Of a stretch of 64,000 nt of DNA, positions 37,684-47,041 are shown in pieces. This DNA is from Microbacterium sp. YJN-G. GTDB lineage: Bacteria > Actinomycetota > Actinomycetes > Actinomycetales > Microbacteriaceae. Every line of letters starts with the position of its first letter. The first letter of the stretch is position 1. The notes beneath the pieces were generated by a model, which was given only the letters and a program-made list of their open reading frames with translations, did no database searches and had not been told where the DNA came from. The stretch covers positions 1,798,001-1,862,000 of the forward strand of contig NZ_CP060402.1 in assembly GCF_015040615.1 (NCBI RefSeq), read 5' to 3'. Position numbers and translations under genes: made by a program.

Positions 37684-38276
37684 CGTCCGATCCCCCGGGC
37701 GACGAGCGCGTCGCCGACGTCGTCGGCGTGGCGCATGGTCATCACAAGCAGCGGCAGGGCCGCACGCGGGCCGAGCCGCACGCCGCGGGCACGCTGCGCG
37801 TCGCGCACCTGGCCGGCGAATGACGCGATGACGGGGATCATCGCGATCGTCAGCGACAGGGTCAGCGCCACCACCTCGGGATCCACGCCGACGCGGCGCA
37901 GCGGTGCGAGCACCCGGCGCAGCACATCGAGCAGATCGCCCATCCGCGTCGTGCGCGTGACGAGATCCGCCAGCAGCAGCAGGGCGATCACGCGTCCGGT
38001 GTTCACGACCGCGTCGTGCGCCGAGGTGAACACCCACAGTGCGCCGCCGAGCACGAGGATCAGCCAGCGCAGCCGCCACCAGGCCTCGCCGAGCTCGCGC
38101 AGCGGCAGGCCCGCGACCGGATACAGCGCCGAGACGCACGCGAGCACCGCGAGGGTGCCCGGAACGCCGATCGGCAGCAGCGACAGGGCCAGAGCGCAGG
38201 CAGCGAGCAGCGTCAGCTTGGCCCCTGCCGGCATCCGGTGCAGGATGCCGTCGCCCGGCCGGTACAGCGAGATCAT
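37680..38276 (-). CDS. bioN: Energy-coupling factor transmembrane protein (BioN/EcfT)
   Basis: A 198-residue membrane protein of the EcfT family with about five hydrophobic helices. The C-terminal cytoplasmic helices carry the two Ala-Arg-Gly signatures that touch the ATPase: DAQRARGVRLG and DALVARGIGR. With BioM and BioY it forms a vitamin importer in which this subunit couples ATP hydrolysis to release of biotin from BioY. It overlaps both neighbours by 4 nt. Confidence 0.9.
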   Translation of the reverse strand: MISLYRPGDGILHRMPAGAKLTLLAACALALSLLPIGVPGTLAVLACVSALYPVAGLPLRELGEAWWRLRWLILVLGGALWVFTSAHDAVVNTGRVIALLLLADLVTRTTRMGDLLDVLRRVLAPLRRVGVDPEVVALTLSLTIAMIPVIASFAGQVRDAQRARGVRLGPRAALPLLVMTMRHADDVGDALVARGIGR

Positions 38277-38971
38277 GCGGACATCCGGTGGTACTCGGCG
38301 ATCACTTCGGCGGGCTCGCCTGCGGCGTGCACCCGGCCGTCCTCGAACAGCACCACCTCGTCGCAGCGCGCGGCGAGCTCGAGGTCGTGCGTGACGAGGA
38401 CGAGCGGCACGTCGAGCGCCATGAGCAGGTCGCCGATCCGCCGCGCGTTGCGCAGATCCAGCAGCGTGGTCGGCTCGTCGGCGACGAGCAGCGCGGGTTC
38501 GGTGGCGAGGACCGAGGCGATCGCGAGCAGCTGACGCTGCCCTCCCGAGAGGGCGGATGCCGGCACGTCGGCGCGGTCGCCGAGCCCGTGACGCTCGAGG
38601 ATGCGGGCGATCTGCGCCGCCCGTTCGGGCTTCGGCAGCTCGCGCAGCGACAGCGCAAGATCCTCGGCCGCCGTGGGCATGAGGATCTGCGCCTCAGGGT
38701 TGGTGAACACGAACCCGACCCGTCGCCGAAGGCGGGCGGCATCCTTCACCGGGTCGAGGCCGTGCACCCGGATGCGTCCGGAGGTCGGCGTGCGCAGACC
38801 GTTCAGCAGCCGGGCGAAGGTCGACTTCCCCGAACCGTTGGCGCCGATGACGGCAGTGCGGGCCGCGGTGAGCCGCAGGCTGACATCCTGCAGCAGCACC
38901 GCCCCGGCCACCTCGACGCCGACCCGGTCGCATTCGATCACCGTGCCGGTCGCGACCGGCTCAGCCCGCAT
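38273..38971 (-). CDS. bioM: Biotin ECF transporter ATP-binding protein BioM
   Basis: A 232-residue ATPase: Walker A GANGSGKS, Q-loop FTNPEAQILMPTAAED, signature ALSGGQRQLLAIASVLAT, Walker B LLVADEPTTLLDLRN and switch His VLVTHDLELAARCDE. QILMPTAAEDLALSLRELPK is the block typical of ECF ATPases. The start at 38971 overlaps the bioY stop by 11 nt; a longer frame to 39001 exists but would overlap bioY further. Confidence 0.9.
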   Translation of the reverse strand: MRAEPVATGTVIECDRVGVEVAGAVLLQDVSLRLTAARTAVIGANGSGKSTFARLLNGLRTPTSGRIRVHGLDPVKDAARLRRRVGFVFTNPEAQILMPTAAEDLALSLRELPKPERAAQIARILERHGLGDRADVPASALSGGQRQLLAIASVLATEPALLVADEPTTLLDLRNARRIGDLLMALDVPLVLVTHDLELAARCDEVVLFEDGRVHAAGEPAEVIAEYHRMSA

Positions 38972-39533
38972 GCGCGACGCGCGCTCCTGCCGGGAACGCA
39001 CGGGGATACGCGCGGCGCAGCGCGACGGCGAGCAGCACCGCGACGCCGGCCTTCAGCAGGTCGCCGGGAAGGAACACCAGGCTCGAGAGCACGGTCGGCC
39101 CGAGCGGAACGCCGGTGACCAGCGCCTGCACCGGGATGCCGAAGAGGTACACGACGAGGATGCCGCCGACGACCACGGCGATCGCCGCGCGCCACCAGGT
39201 GAACCGGCCACGGTGGGCGATGAGCCCGATCACGATCGCACCGGCGATCCATCCGACCAGGTAGCCGGCGGTCGGTCCCATGAACACTCCGAGTCCGCCG
39301 CGTCCGCCGGCGAGGACGGGCAGTCCGACAGCGGCGAGGACGAGCACGACGAGGATCGCCAGCGGTGCGCGACGAGCGCCGAGCACGAGGCCAGCCAGCA
39401 TGACGCCGAGGGTCTGCGCGGTGATGGGCACGCCGCCCGGGACGGGGATGGTCACCGTGCCGAGGACGATGATGAGGGCGGCGAAGACGGCGATCCGGGC
39501 GAGATCGGCTCCGACGGGGCGGGCTTCGGACAT
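38961..39533 (-). CDS. bioY: Biotin transporter substrate-binding subunit BioY
   Basis: A 190-residue membrane protein with about six helices. It carries the BioY text VPGGVPITAQTLGVMLAGLV and FMGPTAGYLVGWIAGAIVIG, which form the biotin-binding S-component. AAGGAG lies 7 nt before ATG 39533. It is the first gene of the biotin uptake operon and sits behind two BioQ-type operators, so it should be repressed when biotin is plentiful. Confidence 0.93.
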   Translation of the reverse strand: MSEARPVGADLARIAVFAALIIVLGTVTIPVPGGVPITAQTLGVMLAGLVLGARRAPLAILVVLVLAAVGLPVLAGGRGGLGVFMGPTAGYLVGWIAGAIVIGLIAHRGRFTWWRAAIAVVVGGILVVYLFGIPVQALVTGVPLGPTVLSSLVFLPGDLLKAGVAVLLAVALRRAYPRAFPAGARVAHAG

Positions 39534-39574
39534 CGAGGGGCTCCTTCCGGATGCTCCGCCGGGTGCGGACATCC

Positions 39575-39602
39575 TGAACGCTGTTCACCTGAACGACGTT
39601 CA
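39575..39602. promoter_or_regulatory. Two BioQ-type operators between bioY and the TetR gene
   Basis: Two 13-bp palindromes, TGAACGCTGTTCA (39575-39587) and TGAACGACGTTCA (39590-39602), lie 15 bp apart centre to centre. Both match the form TGAAC-N3-GTTCA known for BioQ repressors of corynebacteria and mycobacteria. The left one overlaps a possible bioY -10 (CAGGAT on the minus strand, 39571-39576) and the right one abuts the -10 of the TetR gene (TATACT, 39604-39609). Confidence 0.85.
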
Positions 39603-39616
39603 CTATACTGGTCGGC

Positions 39617-40171
39617 ATGCCTCCCGCACGACACGACCGTTCCAGCGTCGTCGACCGCGCACTGAGCCTGCTCGACGACGTGGGCCTGCCCGACCTGTCG
39701 ATGCGCCGCCTCGCCGCCGACCTCGAAGTACAGCCGAGCGCCCTGTACTGGCACTTCCCGAGCAAGCAGGAACTGCTCGCAGCGGTCGCCGACCGCATCC
39801 TGAGCACCGTTCCCGAGCCCGACGGGCGGATGCCGGTGGCCGAGACCGCCGTGACCATCCGCGACGCCCTGCTGGCCTACCGCGACGGCGCAGAAGTGGT
39901 CATGAGCACCTATGCGCTGCGGCTGGGCGCACGTCGTGCGCAGGACGCGATCCTGGCCTCCCTGCCGGCGGACGTGCGCGACGAGGCGGCCGCCGACGCC
40001 GTGTTCGAGTTCATCCTCGGGCACGCGACGCTGCTGCAGCAGCGCATGCACGCGCAGAGCATCGGCGCCGTAGACCCGGATGCCACCGATCCCACCGCGC
40101 AGTCCGCCGAGGTGTTCGCCGCCGGTCTCCGTGCCTTCGAGGCGCTCAGCGCCGCCCGTCACCCATCCTGA
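39617..40171 (+). CDS. bioQ: TetR family regulator, BioQ-like
   Basis: A 184-residue TetR protein. The N-terminal helix-turn-helix is LSMRRLAADLEVQPSALYWH, FPSKQELLAAVADRIL follows, and the C-terminal helices form the ligand/dimer domain with a TetR_C-like region. Divergent bioY and the BioQ-type operators in between identify it as the likely biotin regulator; in corynebacteria BioQ represses biotin genes, with its ligand signal indirect (through biotin protein status). TATACT ends 7 nt before the ATG, so the mRNA should be leaderless. Its end overlaps the convergent MFS gene by 26 nt. Confidence 0.87.
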   Translation: MPPARHDRSSVVDRALSLLDDVGLPDLSMRRLAADLEVQPSALYWHFPSKQELLAAVADRILSTVPEPDGRMPVAETAVTIRDALLAYRDGAEVVMSTYALRLGARRAQDAILASLPADVRDEAAADAVFEFILGHATLLQQRMHAQSIGAVDPDATDPTAQSAEVFAAGLRAFEALSAARHPS

Positions 40172-41543
40172 GGCCAGGCAGCAGCGCGATCAGCAGCAGC
40201 GCGATCGCGAACAGGTAGACGGTGACGTACCCCGACCCGGCGATGGGCAGCAGCACGAATCCGAGACCGGCGAGGGCGATCATGACCGCCGAGCCCGTGG
40301 CGTCGGAGATCGACAGCGCGGCGGAATTGAATCCCTCGTTCGCCGTGGTCGAGTACGCGAGGGTGAGCACGGTCAGCCGGGGATACAGCAGCCCCATCCC
40401 CGCACCGGCGAAGGCCCACCCCGCCACGATCACCCACGGCGATGTCTCGGCGATGCTCACGGCGAGCACCGCCCCGATGCCGATGAGCAGCAGCACGGTC
40501 GAGATGAGCACGATCCGGGTGCTGCCCAGCCGGTCACCCCACCGGCCCTGGGCCGCTGATGCCGCCGACCAGCCGAACGCCGAGAGGGTGAGGGCGAGGC
40601 CGGCGATCGTCGGTGAGAAGTCGAAACGGTCGATGAGCAGGCGCGGCACATAGGCCTCGGCGGCGAAGAACGCCCCGGCCGCGAACCCGCGCACCAGCAC
40701 GACGCTCGGCAGGCCCCAGTCGCTGCGCAGCGTGCCCTTCGGCAGCAGCGGGAGCAGGGCGAACGCGATCACAGCGACGGCTGCCGCGGCGACGAGGGCA
40801 CCGCCGGTGCCGGGCGGAGCGTCGGCGGCGAAGCCGACGACGACGGCTCCGGTGGCGACGACGAACGCCAGCAGCAGACGCAGGACGATGCCTCCCCGCC
40901 GTCGCACGGCATCCGTCGTCGGCGCGGCGACGGGATCATCGCCTCCGGCATCCGCCTCGAGCGAGACGCCGCGCAGCCGCGCCGCGACCAGCGCGAACGC
41001 GGCCACCGTCAGCACCGCGACGCCGAGGAACGCCCAGCGCCAGTGCAGGAACTCGGTCACCGCACCGGCCAGGAACGGGCCGATCATCGACGGGACCACC
41101 CAGGCGGCGGCGTAGGCCGCGAAGATGCGGCCATGCAGCTGCGGCGGATAGATGCGTGCGACGACCACGTACAGTGCGACGGTCTGGCCGCCCGCGCCGA
41201 GACCCTGGATGAGCCGGCCGACGATGAACGTGTACATGTCCAGCGCTGCGCCCGAGACCAGCAGGCCGATCGCGAACAGCGCGACCGCGGTGTACAGCGG
41301 CGCACGAGGGCCGGAGCGGTCGCTCCACGCGCCGACGGCGACCATCCCGATCACCGCGGTGGCCAGGGTGGCCGAGAATGCGACGGCGAACAGCGCCTCA
41401 CCGTCGAGGTCGACGGCGACCACGGGCATGACCGTGGTGACGGCGAGTGCCTCGATCGCCGTGAGGAAGATGAGCACCACCGTGCCGACGGTGATGCCCA
41501 GGCGGGTGCGGTCCCAGATGGTCGCGGCGTCTGCCGTGGTCAC
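40146..41543 (-). CDS. MFS transporter (drug/metabolite efflux type)
   Basis: A 465-residue transporter with about 14 hydrophobic segments. The N-terminus FLTAIEALAVTTVMPVVAVD is typical of DHA2-like drug exporters; motif A appears as AWSDRSGPR and motif C as ALAGLGFVLLP-like regions, and GRLIQGLGAGGQTVALYVVV is conserved. Substrate unknown. GTG 41543 overlaps the upstream stop (GTGA), so it is cotranscribed with the MalY-type lyase gene. Confidence 0.86.
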   Translation of the reverse strand: MTTADAATIWDRTRLGITVGTVVLIFLTAIEALAVTTVMPVVAVDLDGEALFAVAFSATLATAVIGMVAVGAWSDRSGPRAPLYTAVALFAIGLLVSGAALDMYTFIVGRLIQGLGAGGQTVALYVVVARIYPPQLHGRIFAAYAAAWVVPSMIGPFLAGAVTEFLHWRWAFLGVAVLTVAAFALVAARLRGVSLEADAGGDDPVAAPTTDAVRRRGGIVLRLLLAFVVATGAVVVGFAADAPPGTGGALVAAAAVAVIAFALLPLLPKGTLRSDWGLPSVVLVRGFAAGAFFAAEAYVPRLLIDRFDFSPTIAGLALTLSAFGWSAASAAQGRWGDRLGSTRIVLISTVLLLIGIGAVLAVSIAETSPWVIVAGWAFAGAGMGLLYPRLTVLTLAYSTTANEGFNSAALSISDATGSAVMIALAGLGFVLLPIAGSGYVTVYLFAIALLLIALLPGLRMGDGRR

Positions 41544-42709
41544 CTCTGCGCCGCGTCGATCGTGGCACGGGCGCGGGCGATGCGCTCGATCGCCTGGGTG
41601 AGGATCTCGGGGCTGGTGCCGAAGTTGATCCGGACATGCCCCGCGCCCTCGGCGCCGAAGGCCGGCCCGAAGTGGAGCGCGACCTTCGCCTGCCGCAGGA
41701 TCTGCTTCGCAGGGTTCGGCCCCCAGCCGAGATCGGTCAGATCGACCCAGGCGAGGTAGCCGGCATCCGGTATCCGGTAGCGGGCCTCGGGCAGATGCCG
41801 GGCGAGCAGGTCGGCCACCAGGCGCCGGTTCTCGTCGAGCGTCGCCAGCAGCCCGTCGAGCCATTCATCGCTCTCCGGCGACAAGGCGGCGACGGCCGCG
41901 AGCATCCCGAACTGTCCGGTGCGCCACTCCACCTCGACAGGCAGGCCCCGCACGACGGCGGTCGTCGGGTCGGATGCCGTGACCATCAGTGCGCATTTCA
42001 GCCCGGCGAGGTTGAACGCCTTGCTCGCGCTGGTCACCGCGTACCCGATGCGGCGCGCGGCGTCACCGCTGGCCAGGAACGGCGTGTACCCGGTGCCCGG
42101 CTGCACGAGCGGCGCGTGGATCTCGTCCGAGATGACGGTCGCGCCGTGCTCCTCGGCCAGGCGTGCCAGTGCATCGAGGCTGTGCGCGGAGGGGACCGCG
42201 CCGGTCGGATTGTGCGGGTTGCACAGCAGCACCGCGCGGGCGCCGTCGGCGAGTGCCTCCCCGATCGCGTCGAGGTCGAGCTCCCAGCCGGATCCGGTGT
42301 CGCGCAACGGCACGCGCTCGACGACGCCGCCCGCCTCATCGACCAGATCGAAGAACGGCGGGTAGATCGGTGGGTTGACGACCACCCGCTCCCCCGGCTG
42401 GATCACGCGACGCAGGATCTCGACGATCCCCATGCTCACATCGGCCGTGCTGCGCATCCGGGTGGGATCGGGAGACCAGCCGAAGCGACGCTGCGCGAAT
42501 CCCGCGTAAGCCGCGGCCAGTGGGGTGCGCGAGGCGACGTAGCCCGTGTCGCCCCGGCGCACCGCATCCTCGAGCGCCGCGGTGACGGCCGGGGCGAGCG
42601 GGAAGTCCGTCTCCGCCACGAACAGCGGCAGCACGTCCTCCGGGTACTCGCGCCACTTCTCGCTGCTGCGCTCGCGCAACTGCGCGAGGGAAAGCGCCTC
42701 GACCTTCAC
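41540..42709 (-). CDS. MalY/PatB-type PLP-dependent aminotransferase / C-S lyase
   Basis: A 389-residue fold-type I PLP enzyme. The PLP lysine is in SASKAFNLAGLKCALM, the Asp is in VISDEIHAPLV, and the NPHNPTG box is conserved; these together fit MalY/PatB cystathionine beta-lyases rather than plain aminotransferases. It probably cleaves cystathionine or related thioethers. AAGGAGG lies 4 nt before the GTG start at 42709. The MFS gene follows with a 4-nt overlap, suggesting coupled metabolism and export (inference). Confidence 0.9.
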   Translation of the reverse strand: MKVEALSLAQLRERSSEKWREYPEDVLPLFVAETDFPLAPAVTAALEDAVRRGDTGYVASRTPLAAAYAGFAQRRFGWSPDPTRMRSTADVSMGIVEILRRVIQPGERVVVNPPIYPPFFDLVDEAGGVVERVPLRDTGSGWELDLDAIGEALADGARAVLLCNPHNPTGAVPSAHSLDALARLAEEHGATVISDEIHAPLVQPGTGYTPFLASGDAARRIGYAVTSASKAFNLAGLKCALMVTASDPTTAVVRGLPVEVEWRTGQFGMLAAVAALSPESDEWLDGLLATLDENRRLVADLLARHLPEARYRIPDAGYLAWVDLTDLGWGPNPAKQILRQAKVALHFGPAFGAEGAGHVRINFGTSPEILTQAIERIARARATIDAAQR

Positions 42710-42759
42710 AGCGCCTCCTTCGGGGGCGTACTCCGAATCGATGTCCTGGTGTCAGTGCG

Positions 42760-43089
42760 TCAAATCGCGAAGCCGAGCGCGCGCATCATGTCGCGCCCGT
42801 CGTCGGTGATCCGCTCGGGACCCCACGGCGGCATCCACACCCAGTTGATGCGGAAGCGGTCGACGACGCTGTCCAGTGCCTGAGCCGTCTGCTCCTCGAG
42901 CACGTCGGTGAGCGGGCAGCCGGCGCTGGTGAGCGTCATGTGGATCACGAGGGCGTCGTTCTCGTCGTCCCAGGCGAGGTCGTAGATGAGGCCGAGGTCG
43001 ACGACGTTGATCCCGAGCTCGGGGTCCATGACGTCCTTGAGAGCCTCGGTGACCTCGTCGTACTTCTCCTCGGTCAGTGTCGCGGTCAT
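42760..43089 (-). CDS. sufT: SufT-like iron-sulfur assembly factor (DUF59/MIP18)
   Basis: A 109-residue DUF59 protein: DPELGINVVDLGLIYDLAWD and HMTLTSAGCPLTDVLEEQ contain the conserved Asp-Pro-Glu and the functional Cys. These proteins help mature Fe-S proteins. It follows sufC, and the sufC stop codon overlaps a possible -10 TAGGCT (43096-43101) that ends 6 nt before its ATG, so it could be made from the suf transcript and from its own leaderless promoter. Confidence 0.92.
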   Translation of the reverse strand: MTATLTEEKYDEVTEALKDVMDPELGINVVDLGLIYDLAWDDENDALVIHMTLTSAGCPLTDVLEEQTAQALDSVVDRFRINWVWMPPWGPERITDDGRDMMRALGFAI

Positions 43090-43098
43090 GCGCTCAGC

Positions 43099-43869
<771 letters not shown>

Positions 43870-44196
43870 TCAGACTTCCTTAATGACAGTGGGGTCGATG
43901 AGCACGTCGTCGCCGTCGATCTCGACGACGTAGACCGGGACGGGCTCGTAAGCGGGGAGGTTCTGGGGAACGCCGGTCTCGAGCGAGAACTGCGAGCCGT
44001 GGGCCCAGCATTCCAGCGTCTTGCCTTCGACGAACCCCTCGGACAGCGAGACGTCACCATGCGTGCAGCGGTCGCCGATGGCATGGATGATGCCGTCGGC
44101 GTCCTTCACGATGGCGATCGCCACGCCGTCGAGCTCGACGCGCAGGGGTGTGTCCTGCTCGAGCTCGGACGCGCTGCAGGCGCGATGCGCGCTCAC
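43870..44196 (-). CDS. Rieske [2Fe-2S] ferredoxin within the SUF operon
   Basis: A 108-residue Rieske ferredoxin. Ligands are C44-T-H46 (CTHGDVSLSEG) and C63-W-A-H66 (CWAHGSQF), the C-x-H-x16-C-x2-H arrangement. It resembles the ferredoxin component of non-haem dioxygenases, but its place between sufD and sufC, common in actinobacteria, points to an electron-transfer or cluster role in Fe-S assembly. The GTG start overlaps the sufD stop (GTGA). Confidence 0.93.
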   Translation of the reverse strand: MSAHRACSASELEQDTPLRVELDGVAIAIVKDADGIIHAIGDRCTHGDVSLSEGFVEGKTLECWAHGSQFSLETGVPQNLPAYEPVPVYVVEIDGDDVLIDPTVIKEV

Positions 44197-45386
44197 GCGC
44201 TGACTCCGGCGAGCTCGGCGTCGATCGCGGCCAGCAGCTCCTGCTGGAGGGACGGGATGCGGATGCGCTGCACGACCTCGGTGAGGAAGCCGAGCACCAC
44301 CAGGCGACGGGCCTCCTCCTCGGTGATGCCGCGCGCCTGCAGGTAGAACAGCTGCTCGTCGTCGAAGCGTCCGGTGGCGCTCGCGTGGCCGGCCCCGGCG
44401 ATGTCGCCGGTCTCGATCTCGAGGTTCGGGATCGAGTCGGCGCGGGCGCCCTCGGTGAGGACGAGGTTGCGGTTCGCCTCGTAGGAGTCGGTGCCGACGG
44501 CATCCGGGCCGATGAGCACGTCGCCGATCCACACGCTGTGCGCGCTGGCGCCCTTCAGGGCGCCCTTGTACAGCACGTCTCCCGTGGTGTGCGCGCCCTT
44601 GTGGTGCAGGTACACCTGACTCTCGAGGTGCTGTCCGGCGTCGGCGAACGACAGTCCGTACAGGTAGCCGTGCGAGCCGGTGCCGGCGAGCTCGACGTTC
44701 GGGTTCACGCGCACGATGCCGCCGCCGAAGCTGACGACGAAGTGCGTGAACTCGGCGTCGCGGTCGACGCGCGCCTGGTGCGCGGCGGCGTGGATGGCGT
44801 CATCCTGCCACTCCTGCACGCTCACGAGGGTGAGCTTGGCGCCGTCGCGGACGATGATCTCGAGGTTCTGCGCGTACTGCGCGGTGCCCGAGTGCCGCAG
44901 CACGACGGTGGCGACGCTGTGGCGTCCCGCCTCGATGACGAGGTGGTCGTCGGCGCGTCCTCCGACGCCGTCGATCTGGACGACGATCGGGTCGGCGACC
45001 TCTTCATCGGCCGGGATGCTGAGGTGCTTGGCCTCGGCTGAACCCTGCCACGCCACGGCCGAGACGACGTCCTCGGGGACGAAGAACTCGCCGCGCGGTG
45101 CGGTGCCGAAGGGCAGGCCCGAGGTGAAGTACTGCTCGTGGCTGACCGTGTAGGTCACGCCCTGACCGGAGGCGGTCTCGAACAGCGGCTTCAGCTGGGC
45201 CACCGGGGTGTGCTTCCAGTTGACCTCGCGCCCGGTGGGGGCGCCGAAGTCCTCGGGGTCGTACGACCGGGGCCGCTCGGAGCGGGTCTGCACCGGCACG
45301 AAGCCGGCGTTCGCGACCTGGGCGGCGGGGTCGATGTGCGCGTTCGTGTGCGGCGCCTCTGCGGGCGCCTGAGTGGGGGCCGTCAT
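44193..45386 (-). CDS. sufD: Fe-S cluster assembly protein SufD
   Basis: A 397-residue SufB/SufD-family beta-helix scaffold subunit. GSHGYLYGLSFADAGQHLES and QVYLHHKGAHTTGDVLYKGA are conserved, as is DEEQLFYLQARGITEEEAR near the C-terminus (read as DDEQLFYLQARGITEEEARR). It partners SufB and SufC. The start at 45386 lies one base after the sufB stop; an in-frame GTG at 45398 overlaps sufB, and both lack an ideally spaced ribosome-binding site, so the exact start is uncertain. Confidence 0.93.
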   Translation of the reverse strand: MTAPTQAPAEAPHTNAHIDPAAQVANAGFVPVQTRSERPRSYDPEDFGAPTGREVNWKHTPVAQLKPLFETASGQGVTYTVSHEQYFTSGLPFGTAPRGEFFVPEDVVSAVAWQGSAEAKHLSIPADEEVADPIVVQIDGVGGRADDHLVIEAGRHSVATVVLRHSGTAQYAQNLEIIVRDGAKLTLVSVQEWQDDAIHAAAHQARVDRDAEFTHFVVSFGGGIVRVNPNVELAGTGSHGYLYGLSFADAGQHLESQVYLHHKGAHTTGDVLYKGALKGASAHSVWIGDVLIGPDAVGTDSYEANRNLVLTEGARADSIPNLEIETGDIAGAGHASATGRFDDEQLFYLQARGITEEEARRLVVLGFLTEVVQRIRIPSLQQELLAAIDAELAGVSA

Positions 45387-45387
45387 C

Positions 45388-46806
45388 TCAGCCGACACTG
45401 CCTTCCATGCCCATCTCGATGAGCTTGTTCAGTTCCATCGCGTACTCCATCGGCAGCTCGCGCGCGATGGGCTCGATGAAGCCGCGCACGATCATCGCCA
45501 TGGCCTCGGTCTCCTCGATGCCGCGCGACTGCAGGTAGAAGAGCTGCTCGGCGCTGACCTTCGAGACCGTGGCCTCGTGACCCAGCTGCACGTCGTCGAC
45601 GCGGATGTCGATGGACGGGTACGTGTCCGAGCGCGACTGGGTGTCGACCAGCAGCGCGTCGCAGACGACGGAGTTCGCCGAGTGGTGGGCGTTGGGGTCG
45701 ACGCGGACCTCGCCGCGGTAGCCCGAGCGTCCGCCGCCGCGGGCGATCGACTTCGAGACGATCGACGACTGCGTGTACGGCGCCATGTGCACCATCTTCG
45801 CGCCGGCGTCCTGGTGCTGACCGGGGCCGGCGAAGGCCACCGACAGGGTCTCGCCCTTGGCGTGCTCGCCCATCAGGTAGATCGACGGGTACTTCATCGT
45901 CACCTTGGAGCCGATGTTGCCGTCGACCCACTCCATGGTCGCGCCCTCGTGCGCGACGGCGCGCTTGGTGACGAGGTTGTAGACGTTGTTCGACCAGTTC
46001 TGGATCGTTGTGTAGCGCACGCGGGCGTTCTTCTTCACGATGATCTCGACCACGGCCGAGTGCAGCGAGTCCGACTTGTAGATCGGGGCGGTGCAGCCCT
46101 CGATGTAGTGGACGTAGCTGTCCTCGTCGGCGATGATCAGGGTCCGCTCGAACTGGCCCATGTTCTCGGTGTTGATGCGGAAGTACGCCTGCAGCGGGAT
46201 CTCGACGTGCACGCCCTTGGGGACGTACACGAACGAGCCGCCCGACCAGACGGCGGTGTTCAGAGCGGCGAACTTGTTGTCGCCGGCGGGGATCACCGTG
46301 CCGAAGTACTCCTCGAAGAACTCGGGGTGCTCGCGCAGAGCCGTGTCGGTGTCCATGAAGATGACACCCTGCTGCTCGAGGTCCTCGCGGATCTGGTGGT
46401 AGACGACCTCGGACTCGTACTGGGCGGCGACACCGGCGACCAGGCGCTGGCGCTCGGCCTCGGGGATGCCGAGTCGCTCGTAGGTCTCGCGGATGTCGGC
46501 GGGCAGGTCCTCCCAGGACTGTGCCTGCTTCTCGGTCGACCGCACGAAGTACTTGATGTTGTCGAAGTCGATCTCGCTGAGGTCGGCGCCCCAGGTCGGC
46601 ATCGGCTTGCGACCGAACAGCTGCAGGCCCTTCAGACGGGTCTTCAGCATCCATTCCGGTTCGCTCTTGAGCGCCGAGATGTCGCGCACGACGGCCTCAC
46701 TGAGGCCGCGCTTCGCGCTCGCTCCGGCGGCGTCAGGATCGTGCCAGCCGAATTCGTACACCCCCAGACTGTCCAGCTCCGGGCGGTCGATCAGCACATC
46801 CGACAT
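45388..46806 (-). CDS. sufB: Fe-S cluster assembly protein SufB
   Basis: A 472-residue scaffold protein and first gene of the suf operon. [24 protein letters not shown] text ([20 protein letters not shown]), [10 protein letters not shown] and [20 protein letters not shown] are diagnostic. GAGGAG sits 8 nt before ATG 46806; an in-frame GTG at 46809 is too close. Unlike many actinobacteria, no sufR regulator gene precedes it; the divergent gene is ctaA. No sufS or sufU lies within the window next to sufT. Confidence 0.95.
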   Translation of the reverse strand: MSDVLIDRPELDSLGVYEFGWHDPDAAGASAKRGLSEAVVRDISALKSEPEWMLKTRLKGLQLFGRKPMPTWGADLSEIDFDNIKYFVRSTEKQAQSWEDLPADIRETYERLGIPEAERQRLVAGVAAQYESEVVYHQIREDLEQQGVIFMDTDTALREHPEFFEEYFGTVIPAGDNKFAALNTAVWSGGSFVYVPKGVHVEIPLQAYFRINTENMGQFERTLIIADEDSYVHYIEGCTAPIYKSDSLHSAVVEIIVKKNARVRYTTIQNWSNNVYNLVTKRAVAHEGATMEWVDGNIGSKVTMKYPSIYLMGEHAKGETLSVAFAGPGQHQDAGAKMVHMAPYTQSSIVSKSIARGGGRSGYRGEVRVDPNAHHSANSVVCDALLVDTQSRSDTYPSIDIRVDDVQLGHEATVSKVSAEQLFYLQSRGIEETEAMAMIVRGFIEPIARELPMEYAMELNKLIEMGMEGSVG

Positions 46807-47041
46807 CACACACTCTCCTCAAACGGGCCGCAACGGTATCAGCCGCCCCGACACACCTGACCCCCGTCGAGTCTGCGGGGATCGGATGCCGCTGGTGGGC
46901 CCCATCATCGGCGCTCGCGTCGCGCCTAAACTGTCAGTGGTGGACGCCGCACTCCGCGAGCCCATCACAGCAATCCGATTCTACAGGCTCCGCCGGTCGA
47001 CCGGGCGTAACCCGCTCGCGCCTCGGCGGACCGGAGGCCAC

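Noticed and set aside
41540..42709. Aspartate-type aminotransferase as the primary call for the PLP enzyme
   Set aside because: The N-terminal text and the SKAFNLAGLK lysine region fit MalY/PatB lyases better; aminotransferase remains only an alternative.
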